Assembly (NCBI RefSeq): GCF_033366695.1
Contig: NZ_JAOBTQ010000001.1
Location: 3,410,001 to 3,474,000, forward strand
DNA length: 64,000 nt
Reading direction: 5' to 3'
DNA from: Streptomyces sp. SCL15-4
GTDB lineage: Bacteria > Actinomycetota > Actinomycetes > Streptomycetales > Streptomycetaceae
Position numbers and translations under genes: made by a program. Shown here piece by piece: positions 7,951 through 17,009 of the stretch; within the stretch, counting starts at the first letter, position 1, and every line of letters begins with the position of its first letter. The notes below the pieces were generated by a model. That model ran no database searches. It was not told the origin of the DNA and was given only the letters and a program-made list of their open reading frames with translations.

Positions 7951-9123
7951 ATGTCTGCTTCGCTGCCCACCGCTCCCTCTCCCGCTCCCGCGCCGGAGAG
8001 AACCACCGTCCCCTCCCCCGACGCCCGCCCCGTCCCCGGCGCACGCCACAGCCGGCTGCTCGCGCTGGACGGACTGCGGCTGCTGGCCGCGCTGACGGTC
8101 TGCCTCTACCACTACGCCGGACGCGGCGGCACGGTCTCCGAGTCCTGGCACCAGGCACCTTCCCGGCTCTTCCCGGTCCTGTCCCAGGTGGCCGTCTACG
8201 GCTGTCTGGGCGTGCAGTTCTTCTTCGTCATCAGCGGTTTCGTCATCTGCATGAGCAGTTGGGGCCGCACCCTCGGCGACTTCTTCCGCTCCCGGGCCGC
8301 CCGCCTCTACCCCGCCTACTGGGCCGCGCTGGTGCTGGTCACCGCCGCGTCCCTCGCCCTGCCGGCCGTCGTCCGCGCCGTACGGCCGGACGAGTTCCTG
8401 GTCAACCTGACGATGCTCCAGCAGCCGATGGGCGCGCCGCGTGTGCTCGGCGTGTGCTGGACGCTCTGGGCGGAGGTCCGCTTCTACGCGCTGTTCGCCC
8501 TGCTGGTCGTCGTACGCGGGGTGAGCTACCGCCGGGTGGTGCTGTTCTGTGCGGGCTGGACGCTGGCGGCGGCACTCTGCCGGACCACCGGCAACGACCT
8601 CCTCGAACAGCTGGTCATGCCCGACTACGCCCCGTTCTTCATCGGCGGCCTCGCCCTGTACCTCGTCCACCGGTTCGGCGGCGGCCTGCTGCCGTGGGGC
8701 CTCGTCGGCACGTCCTGGGTGCTCGGCCAGTACACCGCCGCCCGCGGCCTGTGGCACCACGGCGCCGGCGACGGTCCGGTGCGCAGTCCCTACGTCGTCC
8801 TGCTGATCGTCACCCTCGCCTTCGCCGCCGTCGCCGCCGTCGCCCTGGGCTGGACCCGCCGGGCCGACCGGCCGTGGCTGGCCACGGCGGGCGCCCTGAC
8901 GTACCCCTTCTATCTGGTCCACGAGCACCTGGGCTGGTTCGCCATCCGCGTCCTGCGCCACACCCTCGGCCTGCCTCCCTGGCCGACCCTGATGGCGACG
9001 GTCGCCGCCATGCTGGCTCTGGCCTGGCTGATCCACCGCTTCGTGGAGAAACCATTCGGCCCCCGGCTGAAGAGGGCACTGAAGGGCCCGCGTCCACCAG
9101 GTGCTCCCCGCAGGTCACCGTGA
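7951..9123 (+). CDS. Acyltransferase 3 family membrane protein (OafA/YrhL type)
   Basis: A 390-residue integral membrane protein with about ten hydrophobic segments. After a 30-residue Pro/Ser-rich cytoplasmic tail comes LALDGLRLLAALTVCLYHY, the opening motif of acyltransferase 3 with the catalytic His. FFVISGFVICMSSWG follows, and the family end signature is RFVEKPFGPRL. These proteins acylate surface sugars, macrolides or wall polymers using a cytoplasmic acyl donor. Its position behind the nonulosonic acid genes suggests it may O-acylate that polymer, but it has its own upstream gap and could serve another product. Confidence 0.9.
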   Translation: MSASLPTAPSPAPAPERTTVPSPDARPVPGARHSRLLALDGLRLLAALTVCLYHYAGRGGTVSESWHQAPSRLFPVLSQVAVYGCLGVQFFFVISGFVICMSSWGRTLGDFFRSRAARLYPAYWAALVLVTAASLALPAVVRAVRPDEFLVNLTMLQQPMGAPRVLGVCWTLWAEVRFYALFALLVVVRGVSYRRVVLFCAGWTLAAALCRTTGNDLLEQLVMPDYAPFFIGGLALYLVHRFGGGLLPWGLVGTSWVLGQYTAARGLWHHGAGDGPVRSPYVVLLIVTLAFAAVAAVALGWTRRADRPWLATAGALTYPFYLVHEHLGWFAIRVLRHTLGLPPWPTLMATVAAMLALAWLIHRFVEKPFGPRLKRALKGPRPPGAPRRSP

Positions 9124-9162
9124 GGAACCGGGTCGCCGTTTGCGCCAAGGCCGGCCGCGGTG

Positions 9163-9813
9163 TCACGCGCTGGCCAGTGACAGCTTCACCGCGAACCCGA
9201 GGAACAGCGCGCCCGCTGCCGACGTGGCCGTGGCCGAGAGGCGTTTGCGGCGGCGGAAGGCCGCGGCGAGGCGGGTGCCGCCGAATATCAGGGCGCTGAG
9301 GTAGAGACAGCTGGCCACCTGCGCGAAGGTGCCGAGGACGACGAAGGAGAGGGCCGGGTAGGCGTAGCCCGGGTCCACGAACTGGACGAAGAAGGCGACG
9401 AAGAACAGGATCGCCTTGGGGTTGAAGAGGCTGACGACGAGGGCCCGGCGGAAGGGGCGCTCGTCGGCGGTCCTCGCGGGCTCCGTCTCCTCGGCGGACG
9501 GCTGGTGGCGGGTCCGCCACATCTGCCACGCGGCCCGCAGCATCCCTATCGCCAGCCAGGACAGATAGCCGGCGCCGGCGTACTTCACGATGCCGAACAG
9601 CAGGGCGTTGGCCTGGAGCAGGGAGGCCACCCCGGCGGCGGACAGGGTCATCAGCACGGTGTCGCCGCACCACACGCCCGCTGCCGCGGTGTATCCCGCC
9701 CGCACGCCGCGGCGGGCGGCGACGGACAGGACGTAGAGGGAGTTGGGGCCGGGCAGCAGGACGATCAGGAGCAGGCCCGCGAGATACGTGGGGAGGTCGA
9801 TGACACCGAACAT
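9163..9813 (-). CDS. leuE: LeuE-like amino acid exporter (LysE/RhtB family)
   Basis: A 216-residue membrane protein with five to six hydrophobic helices. The signature LPGPNSLYVLSVAARRGV and the later SLFNPKAILFFVAFFVQF are typical of the LysE/RhtB family, and the overall pattern is closest to E. coli LeuE as I remember it. It would export leucine or similar neutral amino acids by proton exchange. The ATG at 9813 starts MFGVIDLPTYLAGLL; no good ribosome site precedes it. It lies downstream of the mutase gene with an 80-base gap. Confidence 0.82.
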   Translation of the reverse strand: MFGVIDLPTYLAGLLLIVLLPGPNSLYVLSVAARRGVRAGYTAAAGVWCGDTVLMTLSAAGVASLLQANALLFGIVKYAGAGYLSWLAIGMLRAAWQMWRTRHQPSAEETEPARTADERPFRRALVVSLFNPKAILFFVAFFVQFVDPGYAYPALSFVVLGTFAQVASCLYLSALIFGGTRLAAAFRRRKRLSATATSAAGALFLGFAVKLSLASA

Positions 9814-9893
9814 GGGGGGAGTGTCGCACGCGGGTACGACAACGGGACCCGCTCGGTCCGGCCGCACGGGACCCGGCGCGGGCGGCGGACGGC

Positions 9894-11483
9894 TCAGAAC
9901 GCGTCCGACGGTACGTGGCTGCCCCAGACCTCCCGCAGCGTCCCGCACACCTCCCCCACCGTCGCCCGGGCCCGCAGCGCCTCCTTCATCGGGTACAGGA
10001 CGTTGGCCTCCCTCTCCTTCCCCTCGGCCGCCTTCCGCAGCGCGGCCAGCGCCGCCGCCACCGCCCGCCGGTCCCGTCCGGCCCGCAGCCGGGCCAGGCG
10101 CTCGGCCTGCCGGGCCTCGATCGCCGGGTCCAGCCGCAGGGACGCGTACGGCTCCTCCTCGTCGAGCCGGAACCGGTTGACGCCGACGACCACCCGCTCG
10201 CCGGACTCGGTCTCGCGCGCGATCCGGTACGCGTTCCGCTCGATCTCGGCCTTCTGCAGGCCCTGTTCGATCGCCGCGACCGCGCCGCCGACGTCCTCCA
10301 CCCTCCGCATCAGGTCCAGCGCGGCCTCCTCCAGGTCGTCCGTCATCCGCTCCACCGCGTAGGAGCCCGCGAAGGGGTCCACCGTCGCCGGCACGTCCGT
10401 CTCGTGGGCCAGCACCTGCTGGGTGCGCAGCGCGAGGCGCGCGCTCTTCTCCGTGGGCAGCGCGATCGCCTCGTCGAAGGAGTTGGTGTGCAGGGACTGG
10501 GTGCCGCCGAACACGGCCGCCAGGGCCTGGACGGCGACCCGGACCAGGTTCACCTCCGGCTGCTGGGCCGTCAGCTGGACCCCGGCCGTCTGGGTGTGGA
10601 AACGCAGCATCCACGACCGGGGGTCGCGCGCGCCGAACTCCTCGCGCATCACCCGCGCCCAGATCCGGCGCGCCGCGCGGAACTTGGCGACCTCCTCCAG
10701 CAGCGTCGTACGGGCCACGAAGAAGAAGGACAGGCGGGGCGCGAAGGCGTCCACCTCCATGCCGGCCGCCACCGCCGTACGGACGTACTCGATGCCGTCG
10801 GCGAGCGTGAAGGCGATCTCCTGCGCGGGGGACGCGCCGGCCTCGGCCATGTGGTAGCCGGAGACCGAGATCGTGTTCCACTTCGGGATCTCGCTCGCGC
10901 AGTAGCGGAAGATGTCGGCCGTCAGCCGCAGGGACGGCCGGGGCGGGAAGATGTACGTGCCGCGCGCGATGTACTCCTTCAGCACGTCGTTCTGGACCGT
11001 GCCGGTGAGCCGGTCCGCGCCGATGCCCCGCTCCTCGGCGACCAGTTGGTAGAGGAGCAGCAGCAGGGCCGCCGGGGCGTTGATCGTCATGGAGGTGGAG
11101 ACCCGGTCCAGCGGGATGCCGTCGAACAGCACCCGCATGTCCTCCACCGAGTCGACGGCCACGCCCACCCTGCCGACCTCGCCGTGCGCCAGGGGCGCGT
11201 CGGAGTCGTGGCCCATCTGGGTGGGCAGGTCGAAGGCGACGGACAGGCCCGTGGTGCCGTGGGCGATGAGCTGCCGGTAGCGGGCGTTGGACTCGGCCGC
11301 CGTGCCGAAACCGGCGTACTGGCGCACGGTCCAGGGGCGGCCGGTGTACATGGTCGGGTACACGCCCCGGGTGAACGGGTACGCGCCCGGTTCGCCCAGT
11401 TTCCGTTCCGGGTCCCAGCCGGCCAGGTCGGCCGGCCCGTAGACCGGCTCGATGGGCAGACCCGATTCCGACTCACGTGCCAT
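9894..11483 (-). CDS. B12-dependent acyl-CoA mutase large subunit (methylmalonyl-CoA mutase type)
   Basis: A 529-residue acyl-CoA mutase catalytic barrel. It lacks the C-terminal B12-binding domain, as in two-protein mutases (IcmA, HcmA), so it needs a separate small subunit, and none is encoded in this window. The substrate-site positions I recall as diagnostic are Tyr (here Y56 in VRQYAGFG) and Arg (R174 in [11 protein letters not shown]), both as in methylmalonyl-CoA mutase rather than the Phe/Gln of isobutyryl-CoA mutase. It therefore probably acts on a carboxylated acyl-CoA, interconverting succinyl- and methylmalonyl-CoA or a near relative. The start has GGAGG 5 bases upstream. Confidence 0.88.
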   Translation of the reverse strand: MARESESGLPIEPVYGPADLAGWDPERKLGEPGAYPFTRGVYPTMYTGRPWTVRQYAGFGTAAESNARYRQLIAHGTTGLSVAFDLPTQMGHDSDAPLAHGEVGRVGVAVDSVEDMRVLFDGIPLDRVSTSMTINAPAALLLLLYQLVAEERGIGADRLTGTVQNDVLKEYIARGTYIFPPRPSLRLTADIFRYCASEIPKWNTISVSGYHMAEAGASPAQEIAFTLADGIEYVRTAVAAGMEVDAFAPRLSFFFVARTTLLEEVAKFRAARRIWARVMREEFGARDPRSWMLRFHTQTAGVQLTAQQPEVNLVRVAVQALAAVFGGTQSLHTNSFDEAIALPTEKSARLALRTQQVLAHETDVPATVDPFAGSYAVERMTDDLEEAALDLMRRVEDVGGAVAAIEQGLQKAEIERNAYRIARETESGERVVVGVNRFRLDEEEPYASLRLDPAIEARQAERLARLRAGRDRRAVAAALAALRKAAEGKEREANVLYPMKEALRARATVGEVCGTLREVWGSHVPSDAF

Positions 11484-11662
11484 GGCCGCCTCCGCGCAAC
11501 GACGCGTACCCCTCCACCATGCCCCGTCGCCCGGCGCCGGTCACGCGGGGAGCGCCGGCCGGCGGCGGACGCGCGGGAGAACGCCGCGCGGAGACGTGGC
11601 GCGGCGGACGGTCGCCCGGGAAACGCCGTTCGGCGGCCGGTTCCGCGGGGAACATCCCCGGC

Positions 11663-12568
11663 ATGAGGATTACGGGGAGACCCGCCACCCTGTTCGCGTC
11701 GGCCGCCGCCGTCACCGCGCTCGCCGCCCTGTGCGGCTGCACGGTGCAGCCGCAGAGCCCCGACGGCAAGCGCGGCCAGCCGGTGCGCGTCGAGCTGCCC
11801 TCCGGCCCCGCTCCCGCGCCCACCGGGATGGCGGGCACCAGACCCGCCGCACCGGCCCCGCGGGCCACCACGCCCGCACCCGTCCCCCGCGCCGCCCGGG
11901 CCACCCCCGCGCCCAAGGCACCGCCCGCGCCCCCGGCCCGCGTGCTGTGGGCGCGCGGGGACAGCGGGCCGGCCGTGCGGGAACTCCAGGCGCGGCTGCG
12001 CCAGGTGGCCTGGCTGTCCGCCGGGCCGACGGGGACGTACGGCCCGCAGACCGAGCGGGCCGTCATGGGCTTCCAGAACAAGCGCGGGCTGCCGCCGACC
12101 GGGAGGCTGGACACCGTCACCTGGCAGCGGCTGCTCGCCATGACGCACCAGCCGACCCGCCAGGAGCTGTATGTGAGGAGCGGTCAGCCGGCCGCCGCGC
12201 CCGACGCGCGCTGCCGGACCGGCCGGGTGCTGTGCATCGACAAGACCAGCCGGACGCTGCGCTGGATGATCGACGGGCGCACGGTCGACACGCTGTCCGT
12301 CCGGTTCGGCACGCAGTACACGCCCACCCGGGAAGGTGTGTTCAAGGTCTACTGGAAGTCACGGCACCATGTGTCGACGCTCTACCACTCCGCGATGCCG
12401 TACGCGATGTTCTTCAGCGGCGGCCAGGCGGTGCACTACTCCGCCGACTTCGCGGCGCGCGGCTACGCGGGCGGTTCGCACGGCTGCGTCAACGTGCGGG
12501 ACGAGGCGGGGATCGCGCGGCTGTTCGCCCAGGTGAAGGTCGGCGACAAGGTCGTCGTGTCCCGGTGA
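11663..12568 (+). CDS. L,D-transpeptidase lipoprotein with peptidoglycan-binding domain
   Basis: A 301-residue secreted lipoprotein. The signal peptide ends in a lipobox, LAALCGC. A Pro/Ala-rich linker follows, then a PG-binding domain (GDSGPAVRELQARLRQ ... AVMGFQNKRGL), then a YkuD catalytic domain with GGSHGCVNVRD near residue 272, where the Cys is the nucleophile. It would form 3-3 cross-links or attach molecules to peptidoglycan outside the membrane. The ATG at 11663 is chosen because it starts the signal peptide; the open frame extends upstream without similarity. Confidence 0.9.
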   Translation: MRITGRPATLFASAAAVTALAALCGCTVQPQSPDGKRGQPVRVELPSGPAPAPTGMAGTRPAAPAPRATTPAPVPRAARATPAPKAPPAPPARVLWARGDSGPAVRELQARLRQVAWLSAGPTGTYGPQTERAVMGFQNKRGLPPTGRLDTVTWQRLLAMTHQPTRQELYVRSGQPAAAPDARCRTGRVLCIDKTSRTLRWMIDGRTVDTLSVRFGTQYTPTREGVFKVYWKSRHHVSTLYHSAMPYAMFFSGGQAVHYSADFAARGYAGGSHGCVNVRDEAGIARLFAQVKVGDKVVVSR

Positions 12569-12757
12569 GGCTGCGGGGCGCGGGCGGGACCGGGGGAACG
12601 TGTCCCGCCCGCGCCAGGTGCAGGAGCCTTGGGTACGGGGGGAACCCCGGCTCCGTGCGACGGCCGATGACCAGTCGGCTCACTCAGTACTGCGTCACGG
12701 ACTGCGAAAACGTCACACCTGCACGGAAAAATTTTCTACGGCTTGCAAAACCGCAGG

Positions 12758-13909
12758 TCAGGCGCGTGCGGACGGTGCCGTGCGGAGCGCGGTGGAAGTG
12801 GGGCTCGGCGCGGGGTCCGGCCGTTTCCCCTCCGGTCCGCCGGGACGCGGGGCGCCGGCGGAGGGACCGGGGCCGGGCACGGCGGCGCCGCGGTGCCCTA
12901 CGCCGTGGCCGCGACGGGCGGCGCCGTCGCCGCCTTGGCCGCCACCCTTGCCGCCCGCGTCACCCTTGCCGCCTTGGTCGCCTTTCCCGCCCTTGTCCTC
13001 CTTGGTTCCGCCCTTCTTGGCCCCGTCCTTCTTGCTCCCGTCCGCCTTGCCGGCGTCCTCGCTCCGGCCGTTCGCGGAGCCGGGCACGTGGCCGCCGGCG
13101 GTCAGCAGGACCTCGCAGTAGCGCGTCGTCCGGCCGGGACCGCCCGCCAGGTGTTCCAGGGCGCGTCTGCGGCCGGCGTCCAGGCCCTTGCCGTCCCGCA
13201 GGGCGCGGCAGGCGTCGGCGGGGCGGAGCCATCCGGTGCCGGAGGACGGCGTGGAGCGGGTGCCGGAGCCGGGCGCGGTGCTCGGGCCGGGGCCGTCGTC
13301 CGGCCGGCCCGTGCCGCCGCTCTCTTCCGGCCGGCCGTCCGGTGTGCCCTCGGTATCCGGGGCGCCGGGGCCCGTCACGGTGGCCGGCGGGACCGGGGAG
13401 GCGAGCGGCTGTCCGGTGGTCGTACCGGCGGTGACGGAGGCGGCGGGACGGGGATGGTCGTCGCCGAACGGCGTGGGCAGTACTCCGCTGCCCGCGGCCA
13501 CGGCGACCCCGCCGAGGGTGCCGACGGCCAGCACGGCGGCGAATGCCAGCCGCGCCGGGCGGGCCCGGCGCGGGCGCCGGGCCGGGATTCCGGTACGGGC
13601 CGGGCCGGCGATGCGGATCGGACCGGCGTCGGTGCCGGACGCGGGCGCGCGGGCGGCGGAGGGGGCGTGCGCGGCGGCGGTGCGTTCCGCCTCGGCGGCC
13701 TCGCGGGCCTTGCGGAACGCGGCCAGGGCGCTCTGCTCGCCGGGGAGTTCACCGGTGGCCGGGGCCGCCTCGGCGGACAGCGCGCCGAGCGCCCGGGAGA
13801 GGCGTTCGGCCTGGTCACGGGCGCAGGGGTCGACGGCTTCCAGCGACTCGCCGCGCAGCAGACGTTCCGCCGTCTCACGGTCCAGCCACTTGTCCTGCTC
13901 GTCGGCCAT
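12758..13909 (-). CDS. Membrane-anchored partner of the upstream ECF sigma factor (putative anti-sigma)
   Basis: A 383-residue protein whose ATG overlaps the stop of the ECF sigma gene (ATGA). Residues 1-85 form a cytoplasmic part with DRETAERLLRGESLEAVD and ALAAFRKAREAA. A single membrane helix lies near residues 115-135 (ARLAFAAVLAVGTLGGVAV). Outside comes a Pro/Gly/Thr linker, a small Cys-containing segment (ADACRALRDGK ... RYCEVLL) and a Lys/Gly/Asp low-complexity tail. The arrangement is that of transmembrane anti-sigma factors, but no zinc-binding anti-sigma motif (HxxxCxxC) is visible. Function as an anti-sigma is inferred from coupling and topology. Confidence 0.75.
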   Translation of the reverse strand: MADEQDKWLDRETAERLLRGESLEAVDPCARDQAERLSRALGALSAEAAPATGELPGEQSALAAFRKAREAAEAERTAAAHAPSAARAPASGTDAGPIRIAGPARTGIPARRPRRARPARLAFAAVLAVGTLGGVAVAAGSGVLPTPFGDDHPRPAASVTAGTTTGQPLASPVPPATVTGPGAPDTEGTPDGRPEESGGTGRPDDGPGPSTAPGSGTRSTPSSGTGWLRPADACRALRDGKGLDAGRRRALEHLAGGPGRTTRYCEVLLTAGGHVPGSANGRSEDAGKADGSKKDGAKKGGTKEDKGGKGDQGGKGDAGGKGGGQGGDGAARRGHGVGHRGAAVPGPGPSAGAPRPGGPEGKRPDPAPSPTSTALRTAPSARA

Positions 13910-14571
13910 CACATGTCCTTCTGCGTCCGCGCACGCGTATGCGTCACAGTTGCGGACGTCACCGCGCCGCGGCGCGGTTCTCGCTGTGGCGGGAGGGCGT
14001 CGAGTCCGCCGGCCGATTCCGGATCCGCGCCGATCAGCTCGGCGAGCCGTTTCAGGCCGCGGTGCGCGGCGGTGCGGACGGCTCCCGCGCGTTTGCCGAG
14101 CGTCTCGGCGGCGGTCTTGGCGTCCAGGCCGACCACCACGCGCAGGACGACCGCCTCGGCCTGGTCCTGCGGAAGCCGGGCGATCAGGGACAGGGTGCGG
14201 TCGGTGGACAGGGCCTCGATGGCCTCGCCGGCGGTGTCGGACTCGGCGGGCCGGCCGGTCAGCTCGGTCTCGTCGCCGCCTATGGCGGGCCGCCGGCCGC
14301 GCATGCGGATGTGGTCCAGGGCGCGGTTGCGGGCGATCCGGGCGGCCCAGCCGCGGAACCGGTCCGCGTCGCCGCTGAAGCGGTCGAGGTCGCGGGCTAT
14401 CTGGAGCCACGCCTCGGAGGCGACGTCCTCGGCGTCCGGGTCGCCGACGAGGGTGCGGACGTATCCGAGCAGCCGGGGATGCACCGCGCGGTACATCGTG
14501 CGGAACGCGGTCTCGTCCCCGCCCTGCGCCGCGCGCACCGCGGCGGTCAGCTCCGCGTCGTCCCCGAGCAC
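13909..14571 (-). CDS. ECF sigma factor (first of two paralogues)
   Basis: A 220-residue ECF sigma factor. Region 2 contains AEDVASEAWLQIARDLDRF and RGWAARIARNRALDHIR; region 4 contains LPQDQAEAVVLRVVVGLDA and GKRAGAVRTAAHRGLKRL, the DNA-recognition helix. The GTG at 14571 is supported by GGGAG 5 bases before it. It overlaps the membrane partner gene by the ATGA junction. It closely resembles the sigma factor at 15024..15686, so a local duplication is likely. Confidence 0.93.
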   Translation of the reverse strand: MLGDDAELTAAVRAAQGGDETAFRTMYRAVHPRLLGYVRTLVGDPDAEDVASEAWLQIARDLDRFSGDADRFRGWAARIARNRALDHIRMRGRRPAIGGDETELTGRPAESDTAGEAIEALSTDRTLSLIARLPQDQAEAVVLRVVVGLDAKTAAETLGKRAGAVRTAAHRGLKRLAELIGADPESAGGLDALPPQREPRRGAVTSATVTHTRARTQKDM

Positions 14572-14777
14572 CGTACTCCCTTTACGCCTGTCTCCGGTCG
14601 GCGCGAAAGGCACGTTACGGCGTGAAAGGGCAGCTCGTCCATGTCCATAGAAGATGCAACTGACTCGTGACCGAGTGGCCGTGTGCGCACGGTGAGGAGG
14701 TGATGTGGCCGGGTGTGACACAAACGGCACGCACGGCGCTGAAGGAAGTACGGGCCGTGTTCGGCCCGTCCGCGCGA

Positions 14778-14817
14778 CGGCCGGGGCCTCTCCTGTGGGG
14801 GGTGGCGGCCCCGGCCG
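14778..14817 (-). terminator. Terminator after the 65-residue sigma partner gene
   Basis: CGGCCGGGGCC at 14778 pairs with GGCCCCGGCCG ending at 14817, an 11-base perfect stem. A second hairpin, ACGGGCCG/CGGCCCGT, lies at 14750..14769. Together they separate the two ECF loci. Confidence 0.6.
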
Positions 14818-14833
14818 TTCGCCTCTCCGCGGT

Positions 14834-15031
14834 CTACCTGCTCCGGCGCCAGTCGTCGCGCGCGCGGGTCCGGGTGTCGTGCGCGCCGGCGTCGCGGGCG
14901 GCCCGGAAGGCGGCCACCGCGGTGCGCTCGGCCTCCGGGTCGACGCCTTCCGCGCGCAGTACGGCGCCGAACCGCCTCTCCAGCCCGGCCGGCACGTCCG
15001 CGCGGCCACGACCGCCGTGCCGTTCAGCCAT
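14834..15031 (-). CDS. 65-residue partner of second ECF sigma factor
   Basis: A 65-residue Arg/Ala-rich protein starting 8 bases inside the end of the sigma gene (ATGGCTGA junction), so it is translationally coupled. Its core, VDPEAERTAVAAFRAARDAG, resembles the ALAAFRKAREAA stretch of the membrane partner of the other sigma factor, but there is no membrane helix or outer domain. It may be a reduced, soluble form of the same regulator or the remaining cytoplasmic end of a lost membrane protein. No known family recognised. Confidence 0.7.
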   Translation of the reverse strand: MAERHGGRGRADVPAGLERRFGAVLRAEGVDPEAERTAVAAFRAARDAGAHDTRTRARDDWRRSR

Positions 15032-15686
15032 GCCCGTCCCCGTCCTCCGGCCCGTACCCGCGCCCGGTGTCCCGCGGGCCGTCGGCGGCGAGCCCGCGGG
15101 CCAGGCGGCGCAGGCCCCGGTAGGCGGCCGTGCGCACGGCGCCGGGACGTTTGCCGAGGACGCGGGCGGCGGCCGGGCCGTCGAGTCCGACGACCACCCG
15201 CAGCAGCACCGCCTCGGCCTGGTCCCGGGGCAGCGCGCGCACCAGCTCCAGCGCCCGTGCGGTGGACAGCGCCTCCAGGGCCTGGTCGTGGGTGCTGTGC
15301 CGGCCGGGCAGGTCCAGGGCGTCCTGCTCCAGCGGCGCGGGCCGGGGCCGGGACCGCTGCCGGCGCAGGTGGTCCAGCGCGCGGTGCCGGGCGATGGTCG
15401 CGGTCCAGCCGCGGAAACCGGCCCCGTCGCCCCGGAACCGGCCGAGGTCCCGGGCTATCTCCAGCCAGGCCTCGGAGGCGACGTCCTCCGCCTCCTCGCC
15501 GACCAGGCCCCGCAGATAACCCAGCAGTCCCGGGTGCACGATGCGGTAGGCCACCGCGAAGGCGGTCTCGTCACCGTCCTGGGCCCGCGCGACGGCCGCG
15601 CCCAGCTCCCCGTCCCGCGGCTGCGGGCGGCGGGGTACCCCTCCCTGGCCCAAGACCGTCCTCGTTCGTGCCGAGTTCCTGGCCAC
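15024..15686 (-). CDS. ECF sigma factor (second paralogue)
   Basis: A 220-residue ECF sigma factor. It has AEDVASEAWLEIARDLGRF, RGWTATIARHRALDHLR and, in region 4, LPRDQAEAVLLRVVVGLDG and GKRPGAVRTAAYRGLRRL, nearly matching the paralogue at 13909..14571. The GTG at 15686 is the longest start. By position, the paralogue's start aligns with a TTG about 36 bases further in, so the true start may be there. It overlaps the 65-residue partner gene. Confidence 0.9.
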   Translation of the reverse strand: MARNSARTRTVLGQGGVPRRPQPRDGELGAAVARAQDGDETAFAVAYRIVHPGLLGYLRGLVGEEAEDVASEAWLEIARDLGRFRGDGAGFRGWTATIARHRALDHLRRQRSRPRPAPLEQDALDLPGRHSTHDQALEALSTARALELVRALPRDQAEAVLLRVVVGLDGPAAARVLGKRPGAVRTAAYRGLRRLARGLAADGPRDTGRGYGPEDGDGHG

Positions 15687-15803
15687 TGCGTGGCGCCTGC
15701 CTCACGGTGCGACACGCTCCGGCCGTGTCGGTCGCCCTTCACGATCATCAGCGCCGGTCCCGGCGGAAGTGTCACAGCCGGACGGCGCCCGGCCCGGCCG
15801 GCC

Positions 15804-16217
15804 TCAGGCGGGTGCGGTCGCGTCCCGGCACAGCAGCCGGAGCGAGCCGTGGCCGCCGTAGCAGCGGCGGGCCTCGTCGATGGGGTCCCACAGCCGGCCG
15901 TCCGGCGTGCGCACCCAGTGCTCGCCGCCCGTCGCCCACCACTCGGCGCCGGCCTGGCGGACGATCACCTCGCCGGCGTAGGCGCCGAAGCCGCGCAGGA
16001 CGTCGCGGACGGCGGCGTACGGCGGTCGCTCCCGGCGTATCTCCTCGATCATCCGGTCCACCCGCCACAGGCTCTGCGCCGAGTAGTCGAGCCGCATCCG
16101 GGCGCCCTCGCGCATCGTCGCCACCGCGTCCGCCGCCCAGCGCGCGGGTTTCACCGCGGCGTGCGGCCTGGTCTCCTGCCGTGCCGTGTCGTACCGGGCC
16201 GTCGGATGAGCTGTCAC
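15804..16217 (-). CDS. Conserved hypothetical protein with FGAYxGEVIVR motif
   Basis: A 137-residue soluble protein if started at the GTG at 16217. It contains LWRVDRMIEEIRRE, RGFGAYAGEVIVRQAGAEWW and RLWDPIDEARRCYGG, a pattern I have seen in uncharacterised bacterial proteins but cannot name. The start is uncertain: three 12-base repeats beginning GTGACAGC put in-frame GTG codons at 16241, 16229 and 16217, and none has a clear ribosome site. It follows the frameshifted gene on the same strand. Confidence 0.7.
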   Translation of the reverse strand: MTAHPTARYDTARQETRPHAAVKPARWAADAVATMREGARMRLDYSAQSLWRVDRMIEEIRRERPPYAAVRDVLRGFGAYAGEVIVRQAGAEWWATGGEHWVRTPDGRLWDPIDEARRCYGGHGSLRLLCRDATAPA

Positions 16218-16347
16218 TTGGGCTGTCACGTGGGCTGTCACATAGGGAAGAGCGAGCCGGGGCGGGGTTGCGTCACGGGGTTCCGCCGCGTTTCGCCAAA
16301 CGTTCCGCCAACCGCCGCAGGTCCGCCCCACGTCCACCGCACGAAGG

Positions 16348-16916
16348 TCACAGGCCCGCTCCCGCCGTGCCGCGCGCCCGGCGCGAGACCACGGCGCGCA
16401 GCACCCGGCGGCCCTCCGCCGACACCTCCAGCGCCCGGCGCAGTCCCTGCGCGCCGTGTCCGGCGAGCAGTTCCAGGACGGTGGTCTGGCGGCGCAGCTC
16501 GGCGGCGACGAGCGGCGGCAGGCCGGCGGTGTCCGCCGCGTCCGGCCGGCCGGAGCCGCCGGGGGCGGCTCGTCTCCGGCCGCCGGGTCCAGCAGCCGGT
16601 GGACGCGCAGCGAGGCGGCCGAGCAGGCGTCGGCCCAGGGCCGTACCGCGCCGGCGCCGCGCTCGGCCGGCGCGGACTCCAGCATGCGGTGGACGAGCAG
16701 CGCGGCCTCGCCGCCGGCGGGCCGCCCGGCGCCGAGCGCCGCGCGGGCCCGGGCGAGGTCCCCGGCCCAGTCGGAGCCGTCGGCGAGGCTCGCCCACAGC
16801 GGACGCAGTACCTCGTCATCGCCGCCGAGCAGCGGAAGGCACCGATCAAGACAAGCCAGCCCGCCGGCGGCCAGTGCGCGTTCGTCGGCCTGCGCGATCA
16901 GTTCCACCAGGCCCAT
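16348..16916 (-). pseudogene. Frameshifted gene of unknown function
   Basis: Two pieces of one protein lie in different frames. The first starts at ATG 16916 with GLVELIAQADERALAAGGL and stays well formed to about LLDPAAGDEPP. The second, in another frame, runs from about 16550 as DAADTAGLPPLVAAELRRQ to RALEVSAEGRRVLRAVV and stops at 16348. Joining them needs a shift of one base near a run of five Gs at 16559-16565, where one missing base would restore the frame. It could be a real inactivating mutation or a sequencing error. The intact protein would be about 190 residues, helical and soluble; no family recognised. Confidence 0.65.
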
Positions 16917-17009
16917 GGAAAGCCTCCCTCGCCAGGGCACCGACCGGTACGGAGCCCGCGTTTCCCCTTACTGCGTGCCATGGCGCGGGAGTGTCACAGT
17001 GGCGGGTTT

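Noticed and set aside
16540..16580. Programmed -1 frameshift
   Set aside because: No standard slippery heptamer or downstream structure that I can defend; mutation or read error is simpler.
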